In this document: in pieces, positions 1 through 9,525 of the stretch | Layout of the letters: every line of letters begins with the position of its first letter | Numbering within the stretch: the first letter of the stretch is position 1 | NCBI GenBank assembly: GCA_964538625.1 | Contig: CAZIGH010000006.1 | Span: 79,853-143,852 of the forward strand | DNA from: JAEUHM01 sp964538625 | GTDB lineage: Bacteria; Verrucomicrobiota; Verrucomicrobiia; Verrucomicrobiales; Verrucomicrobiaceae | DNA length: 64,000 nucleotides | Direction of reading: 5' to 3' | Notes under the pieces: generated by a model | What the model was told of the DNA's origin: nothing | The model's input: the letters and a program-made list of their open reading frames with translations, nothing else | Database searches by the model: none | Program-made: the position numbers and the translations under genes

Positions 1-41
1 ACAGCTACAACGACCGCATTCTCAAGATCACTAAGCCCTAA
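1..41 (+). CDS. 3' end of an upstream gene (partial)
   Basis: The frame starting at base 3 reads SYNDRILKITKP followed by TAA at 39-41, and the next gene can start at 47. The tail resembles the last strand of NHL or sugar-dehydrogenase type propellers, which fits the following propeller gene, but twelve residues cannot fix a function. The gene continues beyond the left edge of the window. Confidence 0.5.
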   Translation, partial: SYNDRILKITKP

Positions 42-46
42 ATTTC

Positions 47-1318
47 ATGTGCCCGCATTCTGCAACGACGCTACCGACTACGAGGTCCTCCACTGAGGTT
101 TCACGGGCACCCTTACCTAGCCAGACGCCGCAAGTAGGGCTGGTAACGTTCATTGGCTGTCTCACTGCCGCCCTCCTTGCAGCCGCCTCATCCGCCCCAG
201 GTGCAGAACCTTACCGGCTGGAAAAAGCGTGGCCCAAGATCCAGTTTCCAGACTGTCCCGTGGCCTACGCTCACTCCGGTGGAGAATCGCCAAAGCAAGT
301 ACTGGCATTGCAGCGCGGCATGCTGCACGTGCTGCCTGCGGACCGCAACGCGGAGGAGGCCCCCGTTTTTCTGGACTTGCGCCAACGCTTGAAAGAGGAG
401 TTCCACTTTGAGGCAGGTATCCATGGCATTGCATTTCACCCTGACTTTGCCAAAAACCGCCGCTTCTTCATCAGTTACAGTCACTCCGAACCTCGGAGGA
501 ACGTGCTCAGCGAGTTCACCGTCACCGCAGAACCGTTCCGAGCAGACCCGGCCACTGAGAGAATCATCCTTGAAGTACCCCACCAGCTTGCAGATCACTT
601 CAGTGGAAACGTCACGTTCGGGCCTGACGGGTATCTCTACTGGAGCATTGGCGACGGCGGGCTGCGCGATGATCCATATCGCTCCGCCCAGCACCCCTTT
701 CTTCTCCAGGGGAAGATCCTGCGGCTTGATGTGAACGTTCGCAGCGGCAGCCGAGCCTACAGCATCCCGGCGGACAATCCCTTCGTCGGAAAGCAGGAGT
801 GGCATCCCGAAGTTTACGCCTACGGCTTCCGAAACATCTGGGGACTGTCTTTCGATCCTGTAACCGGCACCCTTTGGGCGGCAGACGTGGGGCAGGATTT
901 GTTTGAGGAGATCAACATCATCCGCCCGGGCGGGAACTATGGCTGGAGTGAGAGAGACGGTCCTACGCGCCTCCTCTCACGCCAAGAGCAGGCGGAGGTG
1001 CCAGGAGATTACATCCCGCCCCTGCACTCCTATTCCCGTGCCGATGGTGATGGCATCTGCATCGCGGGAGGAGTGGTATATCGGGGTCAAAAACACTCTA
1101 ACCTCCACGGGTGCTACATCTACGGAGACTGGGGCTATGGCAAAATCTGGGCGCTTCGCCCGGATGAAAACCTCTCTGACGTGCAGAGCAACACCCTCCT
1201 CGTGAAACGCGACGACGATGCCGAGCGCTTCAACCCCACCCTCATCTGCGCGGATACCGAAGGCGAGGTGTTGGTGCTCTCCCACACGGGATGGTTGCAC
1301 GTGCTCGAAAAGTACTGA
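47..1318 (+). CDS. PQQ-dependent sugar dehydrogenase-like (glucose/sorbosone dehydrogenase) propeller
   Basis: This 423-residue protein has a hydrophobic N-terminal stretch (about residues 31-52, ending SSAPGAEP) that looks like a signal peptide, so it is probably exported. The rest matches the glucose/sorbosone dehydrogenase beta-propeller: GIHGIAFHPDF, SGNVTFGPDGYLYWSIGDGG, LQGKILRLDV, YAYGFRNIWGLSFDP, WAADVGQDLFEEIN and GGNYGWSERDG occur in the usual order. Family members oxidise sugars or other alcohols with PQQ, though many verrucomicrobial members have no known substrate. It begins 5 bases after the preceding stop, which suggests co-transcription. The start at 47 gives a long n-region before the hydrophobic core, so a later alternative start is possible. 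Confidence 0.8.
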   Translation: MCPHSATTLPTTRSSTEVSRAPLPSQTPQVGLVTFIGCLTAALLAAASSAPGAEPYRLEKAWPKIQFPDCPVAYAHSGGESPKQVLALQRGMLHVLPADRNAEEAPVFLDLRQRLKEEFHFEAGIHGIAFHPDFAKNRRFFISYSHSEPRRNVLSEFTVTAEPFRADPATERIILEVPHQLADHFSGNVTFGPDGYLYWSIGDGGLRDDPYRSAQHPFLLQGKILRLDVNVRSGSRAYSIPADNPFVGKQEWHPEVYAYGFRNIWGLSFDPVTGTLWAADVGQDLFEEINIIRPGGNYGWSERDGPTRLLSRQEQAEVPGDYIPPLHSYSRADGDGICIAGGVVYRGQKHSNLHGCYIYGDWGYGKIWALRPDENLSDVQSNTLLVKRDDDAERFNPTLICADTEGEVLVLSHTGWLHVLEKY

Positions 1319-1328
1319 AGCGCACCTC

Positions 1329-2057
1329 TTGTCTCTCTCCTCTCAGGAAGCTTTTCCCACCACCGGCTGGAGTCACGTGCAGCTGGCAGGCGGAGCCAGT
1401 GCCAAGGCGCGGGCCGCCTTGAACGAGCTGTGTCGAAAATACTGGCGCCCGCTATACGCTTTCATCAGGCACCGAGGTTATGGACCGCACGATGCCGAGG
1501 ACATGGCACAGGCCTACTTTGCCGACCTGCTGAATCGCGGCTACATAGAGCGCGCTGACAAAACAAAGGGCCGGTTCCGCACCTTTCTGATCCACGATCT
1601 GAAGTTTTTCATGAACAGCGACAGGGCCAGAGCACAGGCAAAGAAACGGGGAGGAGGCTTGGTGTTCATTCCGATCGATGCCGCAGCAGCGGAGGCCAGT
1701 CAGCAGGAATACGGCACCGCGCCCAACACCGAGCCTGACGCCTGGTTCGACCGCCAATGGGCGCTGGAAACCGTGAAACTCGCGCGCGAAGCGGTTGCTT
1801 TGGAATACGCAAACGACGGTAGGCACCACATCTTCACCGTGTTGCAAAGCGGACTAGTGAACCCGCCAAACGCAGATACCTACGCACGCTGGGAGCAAGA
1901 GACGGGCAAAACAGTCAACGCGCTGAAAGTAGCTCTGCATCGGCTGCGTGAACGTTTTCGCGAAGCACTTCAGCGCCAGATCATGCAAACCGTATGTGAT
2001 GAGTCCGAGATGAAGGACGAAATGCGGCATCTCCTCCAGGCTCTGAGCAGGGATTGA
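1329..2057 (+). CDS. ECF-like RNA polymerase sigma factor
   Basis: The product contains FPTTGWSHVQLAGG, a sigma-70 region 2 (LNELCRKYWRPLYAFIRHRG, then HDAEDMAQAYFADLLNRG) and a C-terminal helix-turn-helix-like region 4 (GKTVNALKVALHRLRERF). This layout is typical of planctomycete/verrucomicrobial ECF-type sigma factors, often found beside Ser/Thr kinases. The longest open frame begins at an ATG at 1218, but its first 37 codons lie inside the propeller gene and read like a shadow. A TTG at 1329, just after that gene's stop, is the likelier start. No anti-sigma factor or kinase gene follows. Confidence 0.75.
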   Translation: MSLSSQEAFPTTGWSHVQLAGGASAKARAALNELCRKYWRPLYAFIRHRGYGPHDAEDMAQAYFADLLNRGYIERADKTKGRFRTFLIHDLKFFMNSDRARAQAKKRGGGLVFIPIDAAAAEASQQEYGTAPNTEPDAWFDRQWALETVKLAREAVALEYANDGRHHIFTVLQSGLVNPPNADTYARWEQETGKTVNALKVALHRLRERFREALQRQIMQTVCDESEMKDEMRHLLQALSRD

Positions 2058-2187
2058 TCTTTTGGCGAAAGTCTGTCTTCCGAAAAGTTTCAAAGTCACC
2101 CCCAAAAAGAAAACCGCCCTGGCTGCCGTGCTCCAAGATGGCGCATGGGGTCTGCGCTTTATCTCATCCAACCAGCCACGACAGTGG
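2058..2187 (+). other. Intergenic stretch with a 42-codon open segment, possible gene remnant
   Basis: From TTG 2062 a frame reads LLAKVCLPKSFKV... and ends at TAA after SSNQPRQWS near 2190. It overlaps the sigma-factor stop in a different frame and has coding-like composition (KTALAAVLQDGAWGLRF). It may be a short gene or the tail of a deleted partner of the sigma factor. Nothing recognisable was found, so it is not called as a gene. Confidence 0.2.
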
Positions 2188-3528
2188 TCATAACGAGTTC
2201 CTCCGCGGAATCAAAGTAAGAGCGCAGAAGCCCATGGCCAGTAGGCAGCAGGCGATCATGGTGGTGAAGACACCGCCCCAGCCCCAGTGGTCTGCTATCC
2301 AACCAATGCCACTACCTGCCACTGCTGATCCAAACACGTAACCGAAGAAACCCGTTAGCCCGGCGGCGGTGCCTGCGGCTTTCTTTGGCACCAGTTCCAG
2401 CGCGTGCAGTCCTATGAGCATGATGGGCCCGTAGATGAAGAAGCCCACCACGCCAAGGGCGATCTGATCCATCCAAAAAGGTCCGTTCAAGTTGGCCGCA
2501 TAAAGGCACAGCCCCGCCAGTGTGAGCAGCATGAAAAGGATGGTGCCGGGAGCGCGTCGGCCCTTGAAAAAGCGGTCTGAAACCCAGCCGCAGAGGATGG
2601 TGCCCGGGATGCCTGCGTACTCAAACCATGCCACTGCCGAGGCGGCGTCTGCTTTTGTCAGTCCCTTGGAGCCTTGCAGATAGGTAGGTATCCAGTCCGC
2701 CACGCCAAAACGAACGAAATAAACGAAGGCGTTTGCGAAGGCGATGGCCCATAGCGCCTTGGACGTGAGGACATGCTCAAAGAAGATCTCTCGGAAGGAG
2801 AAAGTGCGCTCCTCTTGAGCAATACTGCTGGAACCATTCATCTGGTCCGGCTTCCATTTCTCGATGGGCGGCAGCCCGCAGCTCTGCGGTGTGTCTCGCA
2901 TCAAGACCAAGGCCACGGCCGCAATGCACGCAGCTACGATGGCATTGAACCAGCACTTGGCGCCCCAATCATGAAACCACAGTACGCCGATAAGCGCTAT
3001 GTGGGGCATGAGTCCACCGCCGACGTTGTGCGCGAGGTTCCAGAAGGAGACCACACGCCCGCGCTCACGCTGACCATACCAGTGGACCATGGTCTTGCCA
3101 CAAGGTGCCCAGCCCATGCCGTTGAACCAGCCGTTCAGGGCCTGAAGAATGACGATGGCCGTGATAGACGCATACACTTCTTTCACGAGCCCGCAGATGG
3201 CCATGATGCTTGCAGAGAGCAGCAGACCAAGGGGTAGAAACCAGCGCGGGTTGCTCCGGTCTGAGACGCTGCCCATGAGAAACTTGGAGAACCCGTAGGC
3301 CACGGATACGGCGGTGAGTCCCGCTCCAAGCGCAGCCTTGGAATGTTCAGGATGAAGAAGCTGCACGTCCGGCATGACGAGCGAGTAATTCTTGCGGACA
3401 AGGTAGTAACCTGCGTAACCAATGAAGATGCCAGCGAAGACCTGCCATCTCAGCCGCTGATACACAGGGTCCACTTGGGGCTGAGGCAACGGCGGCGCAG
3501 GAGGGGCTGGAGCGAGAAATGAAATCAT
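2188..3528 (-). CDS. glpT: MFS organophosphate:phosphate antiporter, GlpT-like
   Basis: This 446-residue polytopic protein has about 12 predicted membrane segments. Its signatures are those of the organophosphate:Pi antiporter group of the major facilitator superfamily: YYLVRKNYSLVMP near the N-terminus, GFSKFLMGSVSDRSNPRWFL (the loop 2-3 motif), FNGMGWAPCGKTMVHWY and SFWNLAHNVGGGLMP. GlpT imports glycerol-3-phosphate in exchange for phosphate, but related members carry hexose phosphates and the substrate here is inferred. It is the last gene of a minus-strand operon after the sulfatase (67-base gap), which suggests uptake of a product released by the neighbouring enzyme. Confidence 0.8.
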   Translation of the reverse strand: MISFLAPAPPAPPLPQPQVDPVYQRLRWQVFAGIFIGYAGYYLVRKNYSLVMPDVQLLHPEHSKAALGAGLTAVSVAYGFSKFLMGSVSDRSNPRWFLPLGLLLSASIMAICGLVKEVYASITAIVILQALNGWFNGMGWAPCGKTMVHWYGQRERGRVVSFWNLAHNVGGGLMPHIALIGVLWFHDWGAKCWFNAIVAACIAAVALVLMRDTPQSCGLPPIEKWKPDQMNGSSSIAQEERTFSFREIFFEHVLTSKALWAIAFANAFVYFVRFGVADWIPTYLQGSKGLTKADAASAVAWFEYAGIPGTILCGWVSDRFFKGRRAPGTILFMLLTLAGLCLYAANLNGPFWMDQIALGVVGFFIYGPIMLIGLHALELVPKKAAGTAAGLTGFFGYVFGSAVAGSGIGWIADHWGWGGVFTTMIACCLLAMGFCALTLIPRRNSL

Positions 3529-3595
3529 GAAGCCGTGAATGCTGAAGGAGCCGCCGGGTGGGTGTCAACACCGCCGCTATGCTGCCGGCTTTCCT

Positions 3596-4915
3596 TCACT
3601 TTTTCCCTTTGCTTCTCTCCTTGCGCTCTGGCAGGTCGTTCATGGTGGCGGCAAACTGTTCGTCCAAAGACCGTGGGCGTGCGTCGTTGAAGCGATCAAG
3701 CTCCTTCTGAAGCTTTGCACGCTCTTCCTCCGCCCGCTCGGGCGGCAGAGGCGAGGTTTCATCCGCATCCATTTTCAAATCATAGAGTTCGCCGGTGCGG
3801 TAGAGCTTGTAGTGGTGGTCAAAGACAAACTCCTTTACCGACATGTCCGCTTTTTGCCTGGGCGAGTACCAGGTGTAAATGCTCTCTCTTGGTATGCCTG
3901 GCTGTCCCTTGACCTGTGGGAGGAAGCTCACCCCGTCACTCTCTTGCGGCAAGGCTGCTCCTGCGGCCATGCAGATGGTGGGCAGAAAGTCGGCTGCGCT
4001 GATGAGGTCCGTGCAAACGACGCCCTTCTTTGCCATGGCGGGCCAGCTTGCGATCAATGGAACATGCGTGCCGCGAAACGTGGTGGAACCCTTTCCTCCC
4101 GGGTAATCCACCCCTTTGAAGCGGGAGGTGATGCCGCGTCCGGTCCCGTTGTCTCCGAGGAACATGAGCAGCGTGTTGTCTCGAATGCCCAGTTCCGCCA
4201 GCTTCGCATCCAGTCTGCCGATCATCTTGTCCATGTAGGCCACCATGTCAGTAAAGAACTTGTCCATTTTGCCTGTCCGCTCATCCGCCACAGTAGGGTC
4301 CCACTCTTTGCTGTCGGGCGTGGGTTGGTAGGGATCGTGCGTGAGGATCATGGGGTAATAGAGAAAGAAGGTCTGCTTCTGATGCCGGGTCACGAAGTCG
4401 AGAGCGAAGTCATTGATGAGCTTTGGCCCGTAGCTGCCCTGAGGATACTGCTTTTCCTCTCCGTTGTGTTCGAGCCCAGCATTCGCGTAACGAGGTGGTC
4501 GGCGAGTGTGCTGCCAAAGCAGCGCTTCATCAAAGCCGAAGTGCTGCGGTGCATCCGTCTCCCGTCCAAGCTGCCACTTGCCGCAGATGCCCGTGGCGTA
4601 ACCTGCCTTCTTCAACAGATGGGCAAAGGTGGTCTCCGTGCGCGGCAGGGTGCCGAAGTTCAAGTAGTTGCGCACGTTGTAGCGCCCCGTCATGAGCTGC
4701 ACGCGCGTGGGCGTACAAAGCGGCGGCACATGGCACTGCTCAAAGCGCACGCCCTCCGCCGCCAGTCGGTCCAAGTGCGGTGTTTGGTATGACTCGCCAC
4801 CATTGGCGGTCACGCATTCGTAGCCAAAATCATCCGCCATGATGAGAATGATGTTCGGTGGCGGTGTGGCCGCTGCACTGAACGCGATGCCGAGGAGAAG
4901 TGGAACCAGTTTCAC
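3596..4915 (-). CDS. Secreted type I sulfatase
   Basis: The 439-residue protein starts with a signal peptide (MKLVPLLLGIAFSAAATPPP). The alkaline-phosphatase-fold sulfatase core begins NIILIMADDFGYE, where the paired Asp bind calcium. The sulfatase signature CTPTR is at residues 67-71, with Cys67 the residue converted to formylglycine, followed by GKWQLGRE and MFLGDNGTG. Sulfatases of this class remove sulfate esters from polysaccharides or other sulfated compounds in the periplasm or outside the cell. It lies between a sodium:solute symporter (30-base gap) and a GlpT-like carrier on the same strand, so import and desulfation are probably linked. The substrate cannot be read from sequence. 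Confidence 0.9.
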   Translation of the reverse strand: MKLVPLLLGIAFSAAATPPPNIILIMADDFGYECVTANGGESYQTPHLDRLAAEGVRFEQCHVPPLCTPTRVQLMTGRYNVRNYLNFGTLPRTETTFAHLLKKAGYATGICGKWQLGRETDAPQHFGFDEALLWQHTRRPPRYANAGLEHNGEEKQYPQGSYGPKLINDFALDFVTRHQKQTFFLYYPMILTHDPYQPTPDSKEWDPTVADERTGKMDKFFTDMVAYMDKMIGRLDAKLAELGIRDNTLLMFLGDNGTGRGITSRFKGVDYPGGKGSTTFRGTHVPLIASWPAMAKKGVVCTDLISAADFLPTICMAAGAALPQESDGVSFLPQVKGQPGIPRESIYTWYSPRQKADMSVKEFVFDHHYKLYRTGELYDLKMDADETSPLPPERAEEERAKLQKELDRFNDARPRSLDEQFAATMNDLPERKERSKGKK

Positions 4916-4945
4916 ACCAGTGAAACGCAGCGACGGACCGGAACT

Positions 4946-6451
4946 TCACTTCACCTCATCATGGCCGCGCATGGAAGCATCCCAGACGAGTCCTTTGAGC
5001 TCATCCGCAGAACGCGCCGGAATGACAATGCTCAGCAGCGCTGCGGCCAGCGCCGTGGAGCCACAGCCTATGGAGGTGAACCAAAGCATGGAGACGGGCG
5101 TCTTCATCCATACAAAGATGGCCGTGAGAAAACCCAGCGCCGCGCCTACCAGTGCCGGTTTCGCACTGATGCGCGGTGCGAACACTCCCATGAGGAAGAG
5201 AGCCAGCAGTGGCCCCCCCACCAAGCCAATAATCGTGTTCACGGAGTCCACCAGATTGCCAAGACCACTCACGAGGAAGGCGAGCGAGATGACGATCACT
5301 CCATAAAACAGCGTCCAAAGCCGCGCATGGCGGATCTGGGTGGCATCGGGTGGCAGCGGCTTGCTCGACAGGCGTTGCTGAAAATCGACCATCGTGGCGG
5401 AAGCCAGCGAGTTGAGTCCTGCGGAGATGGTGGACATGCTTGCAGCAAAGACAGCGGCTATGAGCACGCCCGGCAGCCCGGCTGGCAGTTCATGCACCAC
5501 GAAGTAAGGGAGGATCTGATCTGCCTTGTCGATGGCCTGGGTGGCCAGAGGATCCGGCGCGTGGTTGTAAAAGGTCCGCAACACCGCGCCGGTGAAGTAA
5601 AAGAGACCCAGAATGGGCAGTGTCACCCACAGCTTCAGCCAAAGTCCTTTTCTCGCCGTTCGCAGGTCCCGCGCCGTCATGTAACGCTGCACCGCCACCT
5701 GGTCCGTGGCCATTTGCACCAGAGACAGTAGCGCTCCGCCTATGAGCACACCCAGCCAACTGATGCGCACCGTGGGGTCCAGCGTCGCCACCGGCACCGG
5801 CTGTCCATGGGACGAGGCCGTATGCCACACCTCCGCCCACCCCCCGGGAATGTGGCTTACCGCCACAAACACGATGATGAGCTGACCGCCAAGCAGGACA
5901 AAGAACTGCATCACATCCGTCCAGATCACAGCTTTCATCCCTCCCATCATCGTGTAAGCCACCGTGACCGTGCCGGTGAGAAGAATCGAAATCTCAAGCG
6001 GCAGCCCAGTTGCGCGTTCCAGAGCCAGCGCCGGTGCATACGTGGCGCTGCCCAGCCACAGAAGCACCCGCAGAATAAACAGCCCGGAGGCAAGCAGCCG
6101 CACTGACAGGGCAAAGCGCTCCTCCAGATACTGATAGGCAGTGATGAACCGGCTGCGATAGAAAAATGGCAGCAGAAAGACAGTGGTCAGCGGCGTGGCG
6201 ATGAAGAACGACAGCACCATGAAAGAGAATGCGATGCCATTCACATACACCTCCGCCGGACCGCCAATGTAGGAAATGCCAGAGAAGAGGGCAGCCATGA
6301 CCGAGATGGCCACCACGACAGGTCCCATACTGCGGCCCGCGAGGAAGAAGTCCTTCATCGAATGCTGTTCTTTGACAAACAGCACGCCGATGAACGCAGA
6401 TGCGAGCATGTACAGGGCAAAGACGGTGTAGTCGATCCAGCCGAAAGACAT
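4946..6451 (-). CDS. Sodium:solute symporter (SSS family)
   Basis: This 501-residue membrane protein opens with WIDYTVFALYMLASAFIGVL and continues with DFFLAGRSMGPVVVAISVMA and ALFSGISYIGGPAEVYVNG, the SSS-family N-terminal pattern. Later it has YTMMGGMKAVIWTDVMQFFV and ASMSTISAGLNSLASATMVD, family signatures around transmembrane helices 5 and 8 that help form the sodium site. About 13 membrane segments are visible. Members import sugars, sialic acid, amino acids or vitamins with Na+. It is the promoter-proximal gene of the symporter - sulfatase - MFS operon. Confidence 0.88.
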   Translation of the reverse strand: MSFGWIDYTVFALYMLASAFIGVLFVKEQHSMKDFFLAGRSMGPVVVAISVMAALFSGISYIGGPAEVYVNGIAFSFMVLSFFIATPLTTVFLLPFFYRSRFITAYQYLEERFALSVRLLASGLFILRVLLWLGSATYAPALALERATGLPLEISILLTGTVTVAYTMMGGMKAVIWTDVMQFFVLLGGQLIIVFVAVSHIPGGWAEVWHTASSHGQPVPVATLDPTVRISWLGVLIGGALLSLVQMATDQVAVQRYMTARDLRTARKGLWLKLWVTLPILGLFYFTGAVLRTFYNHAPDPLATQAIDKADQILPYFVVHELPAGLPGVLIAAVFAASMSTISAGLNSLASATMVDFQQRLSSKPLPPDATQIRHARLWTLFYGVIVISLAFLVSGLGNLVDSVNTIIGLVGGPLLALFLMGVFAPRISAKPALVGAALGFLTAIFVWMKTPVSMLWFTSIGCGSTALAAALLSIVIPARSADELKGLVWDASMRGHDEVK

Positions 6452-6686
6452 AAAGATGAGAAGAGGGTAACGACATCAACCGCCCAGACCTCCCAACGAA
6501 ATGGATTGAAGTGATCGCACCAAAGAGGGTGCAGGGTGCGGACAAGGGCGTCGAGAATAGGCAGGTCGTAGCCTTGTTCGCGTTGGCAAAAGATTTTTCG
6601 CCTATCGGCGTCACATCGTCCCACAGACCTCGGAGAACCGGAGTGAAAGCCCATTCACAGCGGCTTGAACCAACTCCTCCATCTCC

Positions 6687-9425
6687 ATGAAAACACCATA
6701 CCTCCTCCTCGCAGCGCTGCTCTCCGCAGCGCCCTGCGTCAGCGCTCAAACCTCACCGGTGCGCCTTGTGCCGCCGGCATCCGAATCCGGCACGCTCGCG
6801 GGACTGGGACGTCAGTCCGTGGCAGTCGGCTATGGCCGCATCGCACTTGGTGCGCCTTCAGACCGGAATCGCTCCGGTGTCCGCAGTGGCGCGGTGCACA
6901 TCTTTGATGAAACCACAGGCAGGCTTCTTCACACACTGCACGCTCCTGATGGGGCGGCAGAGGATCAGTTCGGCTATTCGGTGGCCATTTCAGGCCATCG
7001 CATCGCGGTAGGAGCACCACGCTGTGACCGCCCTGCCGAGCCAGATGCCGGTGCGGTTTACATCTTTGACCTGAGGACTCGCACCTTCATCGAAAAACTC
7101 GGCACCGCCTACTTCCTCGCCGGAGAGAATGCCGGCTCATCCGTGGCCATGGAGGGTGACCTAGTGGCCATCGGTGCCGAAAATGCCAACTTCGGACGCG
7201 GCCCGAACAGTGGTGCGGTGGTGCTTTGGAAAACCGGTGGCGCGGCTGCTGAAACGGTGATCACAGATCCCACCGGCATCGCTGGTGACTTGTTCGGCTT
7301 TTCTGTGGCGCTGCATGGCGGAGTGCTTGCGGTGGGTTCTCCCAAGTCCGACCTTCCCGGGGGCCTGAGCAACGTGGGCTCGGTTTCGCTCTTCGATGCG
7401 GTGAACCATGTCCACTATGCCACCGTTCGCTTGGTCAGCCCCGCAGCGGGTGACGGCCTTGGCTTTGCCGTAGCCTTGGACCGCGACACGCTCTACGCCT
7501 CCACTCCCAATGCCGCAGCAGGCTCAGGCAAACTGGCAAGCTGGACGCTCCACGCACTGAACGCCCCCGTTCGGCTGCGGGAAGTCACAGGGGTGGCAGG
7601 TGAGAGGCTTGGGCACAGCCTCAGTGCCAGCCAGGGACTGGTAGCAGCGGGCACCCCCGCTCGGAGCGCTCCTTCCACCAGCATCCCCGTGGGCGGGGTC
7701 CGTGTCTTCAATCGCAACCTGGATGCCACCATGCCAGTGATCCAGCCCCCTACGCTTGCCACCATGGACGGCTTTGGCCAGTCCGTTTGTCTGCTCGGCA
7801 ACACCCTGATCGCAAGCGCCCCTGGTGATGATCGGCGTGCAACGGACGGCGGTGCCGTGTGGAAGATAGGCGGCCTCCTGCGCCCCGCAGATGCAGTGTT
7901 CTCCGAGTTCTCACACCTCACCGGCACCTCTACCAGCATCTTGGGCACCAGCCATTCCACCGTGGTGCAATCCACCGGCACCAGCGGCGAGGCTGTGAGC
8001 ATCACCACACTTACAGGCAGCGGTGCCACCGGCGGCAGAGGTCAGGCTCTGTGGTCTCCCTTCAATCCGGGCCGCACGCTTGGACTCGTGGCGCAGACGG
8101 GAGTGCCAGACTTCTCAGGCAGACGTTTCACCGCCTTTCATTCCGTGGCCGCCAACGAAGTGGCCAGCTCCCTGTTCGTTCGCGCCACCCGCAGCGGCAC
8201 GGGCGTTTCGGCCGCCAACAACTCAGGCATTTTCATTTCTAGCATGGCTGCTCCCTCACTCTCGCCACTGCTCACCACAGGCATGGTCATGCGGGACGGG
8301 GAGCGCATCTCCACCATTCAGCAAATCCGCGTGAACAATGCCATCGACACGATCGCCATTTCGGTGGGCCTCACCAGCGGCACAGGCACCACTCCTGTCT
8401 CAGCACGTTCAGACAGCGGCCTCGTCATTACCTCCGGGGCCAGTGTGGCGGCCATGCTCCGTGAAGGCATGGCCATGACCCCACTGGGCACGCCCTTTGC
8501 ACACCTGCCGACACACTACTCCGTGAGCGGCGACCGTCTGTTTGGTGTATTCAACGCACAAACTGGACCCGGCGTGACCACGGCAGACAATCTTTTCGTC
8601 ATGCAGAACATGGTTCTCGTAGCGAGAAAAGGGGGCATGGCCCCAGGCGAGTTCGGCCACCCGCTCGGCACCTTCCGCTCCTTCTCCGCAGCCACGGGCA
8701 GCAATATCGGCATCGTCTTCCGGGGCGTGATGAACACCGGCACCGGCATCACGACTGCAAACAATGAGGGCCTCTGGACGAACCGAGACCACACCCTGCG
8801 TCTGGTGCTCCGCAAAGGCGACCCAGCCCCTGAACTACCGGCAGGCATCACTGTGCGCAGATTCCTGCGTCATGGCATGAACAGCACCGGCAGCATTCTC
8901 ATGCTCGTGCAGGTGGGCGGTCCTGGCGTCACCGCCGCGAACGATCTCGTGCTGTATCTGAACCGCCTCACTCCTGGAGGCAGCTCCTTTGAAGTTCTAC
9001 TGCGGGAGGGCCAAGTGGTGCCGGGCACAGGCGGGGCAAAGCTGGGCACCATCGCGCATGTGGACTTCACCGCCATACCTACCTTCTCCAACAGCCACTA
9101 CGCCGTGCAGGCCACGCTTGCCTCACAAGCCGGGTCCGTCACCGCAGCAAACAACCTCGTTTGGATAGCGGGGTCCGCTTACGCAGCCACCACCGACGGC
9201 CCTGCCGTGCGCCGTCCGCAAGTCGTTCTGCGCAAAGGGCTGCGCTTCCACTCGGGAAGCGGCTTCGTCAGCCTCAGCAGCTTCACACCGGGAGTGCGCA
9301 TTGGCGGAACCGACGGCACTCTGAACAATGGCAGCGGCCACGCCCTAGGCATCAACTTTGGACGTTCCACCCTAAAGATCCAATTCTCAGACCGCCGCCA
9401 GGCCGTGGCCAGCATGGACTTGTGA
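6687..9425 (+). CDS. Secreted FG-GAP seven-bladed propeller protein with C-terminal tandem repeats
   Basis: The 912-residue product has a signal peptide (MKTPYLLLAALLSAAPCVSA). Residues about 45-390 carry seven successive FG-GAP-like motifs (SVAVGYGRIALGAP, FGYSVAISGHRIAVGAP, SVAMEGDLVAIGAE, FGFSVALHGGVLAVGSP, LGFAVALDRDTLYASTP, LGHSLSASQGLVAAGTP, FGQSVCLLGNTLIASAP), enough for a closed integrin-alpha-type propeller. Residues about 410-900 contain a second repeat in which LLREGQVVPG / LVARKGGMAPG elements alternate with T-A-A-N-N / T-T-A-D-N elements at least five times. This resembles the tandem-repeat exoproteins common in Verrucomicrobia. No anchor or catalytic motif is seen; the role is unknown and probably extracellular. 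A strong hairpin terminator follows. Confidence 0.8.
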   Translation: MKTPYLLLAALLSAAPCVSAQTSPVRLVPPASESGTLAGLGRQSVAVGYGRIALGAPSDRNRSGVRSGAVHIFDETTGRLLHTLHAPDGAAEDQFGYSVAISGHRIAVGAPRCDRPAEPDAGAVYIFDLRTRTFIEKLGTAYFLAGENAGSSVAMEGDLVAIGAENANFGRGPNSGAVVLWKTGGAAAETVITDPTGIAGDLFGFSVALHGGVLAVGSPKSDLPGGLSNVGSVSLFDAVNHVHYATVRLVSPAAGDGLGFAVALDRDTLYASTPNAAAGSGKLASWTLHALNAPVRLREVTGVAGERLGHSLSASQGLVAAGTPARSAPSTSIPVGGVRVFNRNLDATMPVIQPPTLATMDGFGQSVCLLGNTLIASAPGDDRRATDGGAVWKIGGLLRPADAVFSEFSHLTGTSTSILGTSHSTVVQSTGTSGEAVSITTLTGSGATGGRGQALWSPFNPGRTLGLVAQTGVPDFSGRRFTAFHSVAANEVASSLFVRATRSGTGVSAANNSGIFISSMAAPSLSPLLTTGMVMRDGERISTIQQIRVNNAIDTIAISVGLTSGTGTTPVSARSDSGLVITSGASVAAMLREGMAMTPLGTPFAHLPTHYSVSGDRLFGVFNAQTGPGVTTADNLFVMQNMVLVARKGGMAPGEFGHPLGTFRSFSAATGSNIGIVFRGVMNTGTGITTANNEGLWTNRDHTLRLVLRKGDPAPELPAGITVRRFLRHGMNSTGSILMLVQVGGPGVTAANDLVLYLNRLTPGGSSFEVLLREGQVVPGTGGAKLGTIAHVDFTAIPTFSNSHYAVQATLASQAGSVTAANNLVWIAGSAYAATTDGPAVRRPQVVLRKGLRFHSGSGFVSLSSFTPGVRIGGTDGTLNNGSGHALGINFGRSTLKIQFSDRRQAVASMDL

Positions 9426-9442
9426 CAGGCATCTGAAATCAC

Positions 9443-9475
9443 ACCGCGCGGCCGGTTCTCCACCGGCCGCGCGGT
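9443..9475 (+). terminator. Strong hairpin, likely terminator of the FG-GAP gene
   Basis: Perfect 14-bp inverted repeat (arm ACCGCGCGGCCGGT at 9443-9456, partner 9462-9475) with a 5-base loop, 18 bases after the stop codon. There is no long T-run, so it may act with Rho or as an mRNA 3'-end stabiliser. Confidence 0.75.
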
Positions 9476-9525
9476 TCCACGTACAGCCCGGATTTCCACT
9501 GGCAGGAAACCGGTGGCGGTTATAG

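Noticed and set aside
1218..1328. N-terminal extension of the sigma-factor frame from ATG 1218
   Set aside because: It lies within the propeller gene in another frame and its Ser/Pro/Cys-rich translation looks like a shadow; the sigma homology starts after 1329.
3539..4792. Long plus-strand frame of 417 codons
   Set aside because: It is antisense to the sulfatase gene, whose translation has a full set of family motifs; the plus-strand product has none.
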